DNA of 15,363 nucleotides from Spirochaetota bacterium (lineage in GTDB: Bacteria; Spirochaetota; JAGLSM01; JAKPMW01): positions 1 through 15,363 of the forward strand of contig JAKPMW010000134.1 in assembly GCA_029548715.1 (NCBI GenBank), given 5' to 3'. The notes under the pieces are model-generated. The model ran no database searches. It had not been told where the DNA came from and was given only the letters and a program-made list of their open reading frames with translations. Positions 7,253 to 12,998 of this stretch are shown here, piece by piece; within the stretch, counting starts at the first letter, position 1, and the number at the start of each line of letters is the position of its first letter. Position numbers and translations under genes: made by a program.

Positions 7253-8605
7253 ATGGACGGTATCTGGATATATCTTGGCGCGACAGGACTCATCTTCCTG
7301 CTCCTCACGTTCTTTTTTGTACGTCATATCTGGAGTCCACGCAAGCTGGACTACATCACCAAAATGATCGAGACCGGCCAGTTCAAAAAGGCGGCCCGCG
7401 AGGCCCAGCTTTTGATCAAGAAGAACGAACGGAATCACCGGGCGCATTACATGCTGGGCATGTGCTACTTCCACTCAAAGCAGATGGAACAGGCCATGTA
7501 CGAGTTCCGTCTCCTGACGCGCCTCAACCGCTATGATGATGCCGTCAAGGAAGAGGACGTGCGCAACAAGCTGGCCGAAATCTATCTCCATTACGGACAG
7601 CTTGAAGAGGCGCAAAAGGAATTCCTCCTCATGATGCGCCTGAATCCCTCAAACTATGAGGTCATTTTCAAGATTGCCAAGATCTTCATGGACCGGAATT
7701 TCATGGATCAGGCCCTGGCCTACTTTATGAAAGTCGTGGCCCTCAATTCAAAATACGCCGAGGCCTACTTCAACATTGGCCAGATTCTGTTCCAGCAGAA
7801 AAAGGAAAACGAAGCCCTGATCCATTTCAACAATGCGGTCAAGTACGATTCACAGATGCACAAGGCCAATTATTTCCTCGGCGTCATCAACAAGGGAAAC
7901 AACAACTACCATCAGGCCGTTGCCTGCCTTGATGATGCCCAAAAGGATGCCGATTTTCGTCAAAAGGCGCGCCTGGCCAAGGGGCAATGCTATTTCGAAA
8001 TCGGGGATTTTTCCAAGGCTGTGGTCGAGTTTGAGCGGGCACTCAAGGACGTCTCCGAGGAGGATGCCGTCTCTCTCGCCATACGCTACTCCCTCGCTGC
8101 CACGTACGAACAGATGCGGGACCTGCCCTCGGCGATCGAACAGTGGGAAGCCATCGCCAGCGTCAAGCCGGGATACAATGATGTCCTCGAAAAACTCTCG
8201 ACCTATCAGGAACTGCGGACCGATGACCGGCTCAAGGACTTTTTGACCGCCTCAAATACCGGTTTCGAGCAACTCTGCCGCGAGCTCGTGATGGCGATGG
8301 GGTTTGACATCATCAAATTTGCTTCAGAAAACGGAAACCATGCCGTCGTGCTGGCCAACGAACCCGAGAGCAAGTGGCGCAACACCAAGGTCTCCAACAA
8401 GCTGATCCACATCTTCAGGGACAGCGACGCCATCTCCGAACAGATCGTGCGCGCCATCCAGGAGGAAATGAAGCGGGTCAACGCCAACAAGGCAATCTGC
8501 ATTTCGACAAGCAAGTTCTCTCCTGGTGCCCGCGAGTTTGCCTCGGCCCGCCCGATTGACCTGATCGACCGGACCGGACTGGCGACCATCCTCAAAAAGG
8601 TCTGA
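7253..8605 (+). CDS. Membrane-anchored TPR protein with degenerate Mrr-like C-terminal domain
   Basis: A 450-residue protein. A membrane segment lies at about 6-23, followed directly by basic residues, so the bulk is probably cytoplasmic. TPR repeats fill about 31-315. The C-terminal 115 residues resemble the fold of Mrr-type restriction endonucleases: FEQLCRELVMAMGFDI at 338-353 matches the opening helix, and ICISTSKFSPGAREFA...IDLIDRTGLATIL at 415-447 matches the closing half. The middle stretch (360-390) does not show the G-D-G-D and Q-x-K catalytic signature, so nuclease activity is unlikely. Similar TPR plus Mrr-like proteins occur, as I recall, in spirochaetes. GAGGA precedes the ATG. 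The gene has its own strong promoter, is divergent from the other two TPR genes, and is followed by tRNA-Val. Function unknown; a scaffold role is inferred. Confidence 0.85.
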   Translation: MDGIWIYLGATGLIFLLLTFFFVRHIWSPRKLDYITKMIETGQFKKAAREAQLLIKKNERNHRAHYMLGMCYFHSKQMEQAMYEFRLLTRLNRYDDAVKEEDVRNKLAEIYLHYGQLEEAQKEFLLMMRLNPSNYEVIFKIAKIFMDRNFMDQALAYFMKVVALNSKYAEAYFNIGQILFQQKKENEALIHFNNAVKYDSQMHKANYFLGVINKGNNNYHQAVACLDDAQKDADFRQKARLAKGQCYFEIGDFSKAVVEFERALKDVSEEDAVSLAIRYSLAATYEQMRDLPSAIEQWEAIASVKPGYNDVLEKLSTYQELRTDDRLKDFLTASNTGFEQLCRELVMAMGFDIIKFASENGNHAVVLANEPESKWRNTKVSNKLIHIFRDSDAISEQIVRAIQEEMKRVNANKAICISTSKFSPGAREFASARPIDLIDRTGLATILKKV

Positions 8606-8633
8606 ACCCTGCGGGAGAAAAATCAGGGAAGAC

Positions 8634-8663
8634 TTGCCCCCCGCAACCCTCCCATGCTATCTT
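8634..8663 (+). promoter_or_regulatory. Possible promoter of tRNA-Val
   Basis: TTGCCC (8634-8639) and TATCTT (8658-8663) with an 18-base spacer lie upstream of the tRNA. A start about 7 bases past the -10 would leave a 5' leader of only a few bases. Both hexamers are imperfect. The 69-base gap before the tRNA holds no other recognisable signal and no convincing terminator for the TPR gene. Confidence 0.4.
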
Positions 8664-8674
8664 TTTTCGACTTC

Positions 8675-8749
8675 GGGCGATTAGCTCAGCTGGTTTAGAG
8701 CACCTGCCTTACAAGCAGGGGGTCGCAGGTTCAAATCCTGCATCGCCCA
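8675..8749 (+). tRNA. tRNA-Val (anticodon UAC)
   Basis: A complete 75-base cloverleaf. The 7-bp acceptor stem is GGGCGAT with ATCGCCC, the discriminator is A, the D stem is GCTC/GAGC, the anticodon stem is CCTGC/GCAGG with loop CTTACAA (anticodon TAC, valine), and the T arm is GCAGG-TTCAAAT-CCTGC. The 3' CCA is not encoded and must be added after transcription. The tRNA sits exactly where chromosomal-type genes give way to the defence cluster, consistent with use as an integration site. Confidence 0.97.
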
Positions 8750-8766
8750 GAAACAGGATGTTTCTG
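8748..8766. other. Perfect hairpin touching the tRNA 3' end
   Basis: Arms CAGAAACA (8748-8755) and TGTTTCTG (8759-8766) are perfect inverted copies separated by GGA. The left arm includes the last two bases of the tRNA. There is no T-run after it on the plus strand, so it is not a standard intrinsic terminator. It could help define the tRNA 3' trailer or be part of the adjoining structured element. Confidence 0.6.
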
Positions 8767-8778
8767 CGAAGCACCCCT

Positions 8779-8876
8779 TTGCAGGGACTTTGCCCGTAGC
8801 ACGCCAGTGCGAAGGGTAATGTCCGCCATGAGCGCAGCGAATGCGCAAGGGCCACAGCGAAGTTCCTGTCTTGCAA
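8779..8876. other. Structured non-coding element (two hairpins inside an outer stem)
   Basis: An outer 9-bp stem pairs CAGGGACTT (8782-8790) with AAGTTCCTG (8860-8868), with one G-T pair; TTG (8779-8781) can continue it with CAA (8874-8876). Inside, GCCC (8792-8795) pairs with GGGT (8814-8817) and GCAC (8799-8802) with GTGC (8807-8810) around a four-base loop. A second hairpin pairs GCGCA (8832-8836) with TGCGC (8842-8846). The result is a three-way junction. It could be an RNA, a dispersed palindromic repeat, or a transcription barrier between the tRNA and the converging defence genes. I do not recognise a named family. Confidence 0.45.
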
Positions 8877-8917
8877 TGAATTATCGAAATACTCCCCCTC
8901 TCTGCTTGTACCTTGAC

Positions 8918-8946
8918 CAGTGACGCTTTTTCATGGGGTGTCACTG
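8918..8946. repeat. Inverted repeat downstream of the HNH gene
   Basis: CAGTGAC (8918-8924) and GTCACTG (8940-8946) are perfect inverted copies with a 15-base loop. It lies about 85 bases after the HNH nuclease stop in its reading direction. It lacks a T-run, so it is at best a weak terminator or mRNA 3' stabilising hairpin. The rest of 8877-9031 shows nothing I can name. Confidence 0.4.
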
Positions 8947-9031
8947 ATGTTCATGCAAAGCTTGGAGTCCTCACCGCGCAGCACATGACCTGCACCAATG
9001 GCAAGGACGCAACAAATGGCAATGCTTGCTG

Positions 9032-9631
9032 TCAGAGCAAATTCTGCCGAACAGCCTCAGCCCAAACGAACGGTGAGCGCCGACAAAGAAACTCACTCGG
9101 ATACCAACCTTCGCGGTATTCCTGATAATGCCGGGCACGCATCTCCCGATGATCACGATCATCAAGACCAAGTCGATCGATTGTCGACTGAATGGTGTCC
9201 CTCAGAGCCGGCAATGCACCCGGATCGGGAAATATGCGACCACTGACAAGCTCAAGACGGAACCAGCCAGTTTCAATTTCAAAAGGATCGAGGATATCGT
9301 CGTGGCAAGCCTTGCGACTGTTCATCCGAGTGCAAGCAAGCCGAAAATTGGCCCATTCATACGCAAGATCAACCCGTTTGGATTTGGCAACGAAGTGGTC
9401 GGTTGAGCCAGCGCCGGTCACTCTTTCGAAAAAAATGGCCAGATATGCACAGGTCCCGCTGTAGAGCGAATATAAATCATCAAGACAATCCCGCCAATAC
9501 GGTTCGAGAACCGTGCCTTTCTGGAGGCTTCGATTGAGCGGAATATTGTTCCTGTCAAGCCAGGCGAGCCCGCGCCGGCGAACGTTCCCGTCAAAAGATG
9601 CGGGTTCAGGTTGCGGCGCGACATGAATCAC
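9032..9631 (-). CDS. HNH-type endonuclease, partner of the adjacent AAA ATPase
   Basis: A 199-residue protein resembling the HNH family paired with ATPases in defence loci (PtuB/TIGR02646-like). The core is STDHFVAKS with Asp78-His79, then AYEWANFRLACTRMNSRK with Asn104, then His110 and DILDPFEI: a beta-beta-alpha metal nuclease layout. In classical relatives a CxxC pair precedes the DH and a second pair lies in the C-x-x-C-N region. Here only Cys61 and Cys100 remain, the partners being Leu and Met, so the zinc knuckle appears absent. I chose the GTG at 9631 over the in-frame ATG at 9676: GTGA overlaps the ATPase stop by 4 bases and AAGGGG lies 8 bases upstream. This signals translational coupling and a shared complex. 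DNA cleavage is inferred; target unknown. Confidence 0.8.
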   Translation of the reverse strand: MIHVAPQPEPASFDGNVRRRGLAWLDRNNIPLNRSLQKGTVLEPYWRDCLDDLYSLYSGTCAYLAIFFERVTGAGSTDHFVAKSKRVDLAYEWANFRLACTRMNSRKACHDDILDPFEIETGWFRLELVSGRIFPDPGALPALRDTIQSTIDRLGLDDRDHREMRARHYQEYREGWYPSEFLCRRSPFVWAEAVRQNLL

Positions 9632-10908
9632 GGCAGCCACCCCTTCTTTTCCGCGACAAACCGCCATCGCATCCAAAATGGATCCGTCTCCGAAAGGACG
9701 CCTCGCAAGCGCTCGTCCAACGCTCTGGCGTCGGCATTGCTGAATTTTTCATCGCTCAAAGCCACGGACGCTTCTTCGAGAACCCGTTCCGCCTCAAGCG
9801 AATAGCCGGACTTCATGTCAAAAGCCTCGCTGACCAGCCAACTGCGAACATCCCCATGGCGAAAGAATTGCCGTTGCTCAAGACGCACACGACTGTCGAT
9901 CAGATCGAAATCAAACCAGGCATCCTGTGTCCTGTCGAAAAAAGGCTCCACCGAAGCCATGATCAGCGGAGAATGCGTCACTGCAAGCAGTTGGACATCC
10001 GACGTTGACAGCAATGTATTCATCACGCGCATCAAGGCCGGGATGACGGTCCGCTGCCACTTCGGATGCAAGTGTGATTCGACCTCATCGACGAGAAAGA
10101 CCGTCTTTGAGTCGGGCTCCTCTCCCAGCAAGGCCTTGGCCTTCACGTGCTCCTCCCAACACCATACCAGAAAATACGCCAACGATATGATGCGACGCAT
10201 CCCGGAGGACGCATGCACTACCGGTACTTCCTGCCCATACGGCATCTTGAGGGTCGGCATGTCCCGAACGTCATCAAGACTGATGCGGGTCAATGCACCA
10301 GGGACAATCCGCTCATCCGCGGAGGGAGAAAGCACGTCCAGGACTGCGGTCAATGATTCAAAGGCTCGCCCGTTTTCCTTTTGCCAGCCAGCCCAATCAC
10401 GGATCAGTCCGTTGCACAGCCAAACGCCATCCTCTCGCTGCAACCCGTCCCAAACTTCGTTTGGACTGAAGACATATGCTGACGGACGTTCACGCCCCTC
10501 GTCATTGCCCTGCCTCCAGTAGTTACGGGCGGGATCCCAGACGGCAAAGCTTCCATCCGCCAGTGCATAAAAAACCAGCCTGGGATTGGCCGGTCGCCCG
10601 GGCCGTACGGCCCAACCCTGCATCCGGGGATCGAAACTGCTGGCATCGTCCATCGTCTTCGAAGCGGCAGAAAACGAAAATGCGATTTCCGCACCCATCT
10701 TCTTGTCGGTCGGCAAAGCCACCTTGCCGGCAGTCAGTTTGCAATTGACTTCGGCAGGCCACCGGCGGGTCATCGCCCACCAGGCGATATCCAGCAAAAA
10801 GCTCTTGCCAAGACCATTATCGCCCGTCAAAAGATTCAGCCGTCTTCCGAATTCCAGTTCCATCGTCGCCGCCGGGCCGACATTTGACAGTCTCAAATGC
10901 TTGATCAT
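9628..10908 (-). CDS. AAA family (RecF/SMC-like) ATPase of an ATPase-HNH defence pair
   Basis: A 426-residue ATP-binding protein. Walker A is GDNGLGKS at 29-36, close to the N-terminus behind LRLSNVGPAATMELEF, as in RecF/OLD-type ATPases. A signature-like HASSGMRRIISLAY lies at 232-245, Walker B FLVDEVESHLHP at 271-282 with Asp274-Glu275, and the switch histidine in AVTHSP (His312). The insert at 85-230 carries the ATPase-specific VWDPARNYW and GLIRDWAGWQ segments, which I recall from a recurring group encoded next to HNH proteins. No nuclease domain of its own is visible. GGAGG precedes the ATG by 11 bases. It overlaps the HNH gene by 4 bases. By analogy with PtuA of Septu it likely controls the nuclease; this is inference. 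Confidence 0.88.
   Translation of the reverse strand: MIKHLRLSNVGPAATMELEFGRRLNLLTGDNGLGKSFLLDIAWWAMTRRWPAEVNCKLTAGKVALPTDKKMGAEIAFSFSAASKTMDDASSFDPRMQGWAVRPGRPANPRLVFYALADGSFAVWDPARNYWRQGNDEGRERPSAYVFSPNEVWDGLQREDGVWLCNGLIRDWAGWQKENGRAFESLTAVLDVLSPSADERIVPGALTRISLDDVRDMPTLKMPYGQEVPVVHASSGMRRIISLAYFLVWCWEEHVKAKALLGEEPDSKTVFLVDEVESHLHPKWQRTVIPALMRVMNTLLSTSDVQLLAVTHSPLIMASVEPFFDRTQDAWFDFDLIDSRVRLEQRQFFRHGDVRSWLVSEAFDMKSGYSLEAERVLEEASVALSDEKFSNADARALDERLRGVLSETDPFWMRWRFVAEKKGWLP
9640..9645 (-). promoter_or_regulatory. Ribosome binding site deciding a GTG start
   Basis: AAGGGG on the minus strand, 8 bases before the GTG at 9631-9629, inside the end of the ATPase gene. It supports the short form of the HNH protein. 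Confidence 0.5.
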
Positions 10909-11100
10909 GACTCAGCAAACCTCCGCCCCGTCTTCCGGCTTGTCCCGCGCACAACATAACTCGGGTTCCTGTGTATCATCACTGATTCAACACTCAAACC
11001 CGACATGCGGCAAACACAGGAATAACTTACCATGCTCGCTATTGTATGGCAATCGTGCTCACTCTGCTGACGATGCTCAGCATTTCTCTGCATACCACTG
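10909..11100. promoter_or_regulatory. Intergenic region with a long-spaced inverted repeat, probable leader of the ATPase-HNH pair
   Basis: The 192 bases between the two defence pairs hold no convincing gene. TTCCTGTGT (10966-10974) and ACACAGGAA (11014-11022) form a perfect 9-bp inverted repeat with a 39-base spacer. On the minus strand a TACAAT -10-like box occupies 11041-11046 with only a poor -35 18 bases upstream (TCAGCA). If used, the inverted repeat would sit in the mRNA leader, between the promoter and the GGAGG of the ATPase gene. A 62-codon frame that ends at the ATPase start shows no protein-like features. Confidence 0.35.
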
Positions 11101-11712
11101 TCATGCGATTTCCTTCAGGGCCGAGGCAAACAATGCAAAACTGTGTGATGTATTGTTTTCCGCATCCATGGAGCCGGCAATGGCTCTGGCACACTCGATC
11201 TTCCGCAAGCCCGTCGCAAAATAGCCTGCTCGCTGCAGCAACCGCTCAAGGGCCTCCCATGTCCCGCCGGATATGGCATCAGGATTTCGGAACTGCTCTT
11301 TTTGGGGAACAGTCTCAGGCAGTCTTGGATACGCCTTTCGCGTGGCAGTCCAGTCTCCAAAAAACCAGGACTCGAGTTCTTCCACCACTATCCTGTTGAT
11401 GACCTGAAAGGACTGCCCCTTATTGGCACATGTCTTCGTGACAAATCCGGCAGTTGTCGCTGCCTGCTCGAGAGTCGTCTTGAGAGCCACACAGTCATCG
11501 TCATCACGGTCGACAAGTACCAGAATAGCCCAATTTTCAGGCATCCAGCGATACCCTCTCAATCGGTCCGGAAGCTTTTTGACAAGATCATCCTTGCATT
11601 GAAACTGTATGATCTGAAAACTGAGCGCACCGATAATCTTTGGCAGGAGGCTCTCCAGTGCGGCTGCCATCGAAGGCTCTTCGACAAATACGACAAGATG
11701 CTCGGCCTTCAT
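11101..11712 (-). CDS. DUF4276 family, Toprim-like protein
   Basis: A 203-residue protein matching the DUF4276 pattern: VVFVEEPSM with Glu11-Glu12 after the first strand, LVLVDRDDDDC with Asp68 and Asp70, and EELESWFFGD at 111-120. The early Glu followed by a DxD strand is the arrangement of Toprim metal-binding folds, used by OLD-type nucleases, topoisomerases and primases. Its start codon shares one base with the stop of the ATPase gene (TGATG), with AGGAG 6 bases upstream, so it is translationally coupled to it. The pair resembles a split OLD nuclease, or PARIS and AbiL/RloAB, where the Toprim-type subunit is the toxic effector. A nuclease role is inferred, not shown. Confidence 0.8.
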   Translation of the reverse strand: MKAEHLVVFVEEPSMAAALESLLPKIIGALSFQIIQFQCKDDLVKKLPDRLRGYRWMPENWAILVLVDRDDDDCVALKTTLEQAATTAGFVTKTCANKGQSFQVINRIVVEELESWFFGDWTATRKAYPRLPETVPQKEQFRNPDAISGGTWEALERLLQRAGYFATGLRKIECARAIAGSMDAENNTSHSFALFASALKEIA

Positions 11713-12947
11713 CAGGTTCTCCTGCCCGAAATAACCGGAGCACCGGAATTGACAAGCGGATCTCCAAGGCCGAAATGCCCCTCAAGCCAGAGATGTCCCA
11801 GCGAAGCCCCGGCCTCGAGCAATTGGGGGATGCCTCGGATGTCCGAAGCCAGAACAGCCTGTGTGCAACCAGCCTCGTCACGATACAACACCCGTACCTC
11901 TTCCGCACGCATGGCATTGAGTAAAAACGGTGAATGACTGGTGATCAGCACCTGCGAACGCTCGGCAGCCGCCCTGCATTCTTCAGCCAACTCGGGCAAG
12001 AGTCGGGGGTGCAAAAAATTTTCCGGTTCTTCAATCCCGATAAATCGTGGCGGATCGGGATCATGCAAAACAGTCAAATAGGCCAGCATTTTGAGGGTCC
12101 CGTCCGAGGCAAAACGCGACAATACTGGCTGGACAAAGGGGGCATCCTTGATCTGCAGCAACAGCCGACCATCGGGCATGGATTGGGCATCCACGCGTTC
12201 AAGCCTGGGGATGCGCTTTTGCATGATCGAAAATATTTTTTCAAGTCGCTCTGGGTGCTGTTCGGCAAGATACTGGATAACATTGGCCAGGTTGTCCCCG
12301 TTTTTGTTGAGGCGTAGCTGTGGTCCGGCCTCAGGTTGGCCCTTCGTCTGCTCGATTGAAAGATAGGACACATACCAATCCGTAATAAATTCGCGCAGGG
12401 CAGCGACGCGCGGATTCTCGGACAACTGTCCCAAAGTATTGACGGCGATCAAGTCCGGCGATCGCAGATTGCTGTCGATCCGCCTGTCGGTTTCGGCTGG
12501 CTCGTCGCCACTGATGACGCGGCCATTCCCGCGTGAAAAATCCAAAAACCTGAATGGTTGCCCCTTGCTGCCACGTCGCCACTGCAACCACTCTTCGACA
12601 ACTTCGGGTCCCCTCACGCTCTCGTCGATGGCCAGATGATAGGTGATGATGGGCGACTTTTGCTGCTCGCGGTATTTGATCTCAAAAACAATCGGCCCTT
12701 CGGCACCTCGCGTCTTGAGCTCTTTGACCCGACCACGCCTGTCCCAGGCATGGCGCAGGCCAAACTGAAAGCACTCGGACAAAAAATTGAACACGTCAAA
12801 AACGGTCGATTTGCCGCTCCCGTTTGGTCCTAACAAGATGGTCATCGGTGTCAGTCCATGAAATGTCACGTCATGCAGGGCCCGAAAGTTGTGCACTGAG
12901 ATCGATTCGATGCGCGGGACACCGGGTTTATCGGCAGGCAAAATCAT
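11712..12947 (-). CDS. AAA family (AAA_21, RecF/SMC-like) ATPase paired with DUF4276
   Basis: A 411-residue ATPase. Walker A GPNGSGKST lies at 40-48 behind ISVHNFRALHDVTF, which is typical of RecF/OLD-like ATPases. A signature-like RFASDGTLKMLAYL lies at 278-291, Walker B FIGIEEPENFLHP at 302-314 with Glu306-Glu307, and the switch histidine is His338 in ITSHSPF. The C-terminal LWLEGHFGLGD segment is, as I recall, common in this subgroup next to DUF4276 genes. AAGGAG stands about 9 bases before the ATG. The gene starts 51 bases after the restriction enzyme stop and overlaps the DUF4276 gene by one base, so three genes probably share a transcript. Likely role: sensing infection or DNA state and gating the DUF4276 partner (inference). 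Confidence 0.88.
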   Translation of the reverse strand: MILPADKPGVPRIESISVHNFRALHDVTFHGLTPMTILLGPNGSGKSTVFDVFNFLSECFQFGLRHAWDRRGRVKELKTRGAEGPIVFEIKYREQQKSPIITYHLAIDESVRGPEVVEEWLQWRRGSKGQPFRFLDFSRGNGRVISGDEPAETDRRIDSNLRSPDLIAVNTLGQLSENPRVAALREFITDWYVSYLSIEQTKGQPEAGPQLRLNKNGDNLANVIQYLAEQHPERLEKIFSIMQKRIPRLERVDAQSMPDGRLLLQIKDAPFVQPVLSRFASDGTLKMLAYLTVLHDPDPPRFIGIEEPENFLHPRLLPELAEECRAAAERSQVLITSHSPFLLNAMRAEEVRVLYRDEAGCTQAVLASDIRGIPQLLEAGASLGHLWLEGHFGLGDPLVNSGAPVISGRRT

Positions 12948-12998
12948 GAGCGGTGCTCCTTTGGGTACAATGCTTTGGAAGAAGGTTCAGTTATGGCA

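Noticed and set aside
8681..8944. Minus-strand 87-codon frame ending in a QDLNLRPPACKAGALNQLS-type tail
   Set aside because: The tail is the antisense translation of the tRNA, a well-known false protein in annotations; the rest covers the hairpin element.
9632..9676. Longer HNH protein starting at the ATG at 9676
   Set aside because: It would overlap the ATPase gene by 49 bases; the GTG at 9631 has a ribosome site and the usual 4-base coupling overlap.
9032..10908. Retron with PtuAB-like effectors
   Set aside because: No reverse transcriptase gene or msr-msd-like region is present next to the ATPase-HNH pair.
10905..11093. 62-codon minus-strand frame overlapping the ATPase start by ATGA
   Set aside because: The overlap is suggestive of coupling, but I could identify no ribosome site before its start, its composition is not protein-like, and it spans the inverted repeat and a possible promoter.
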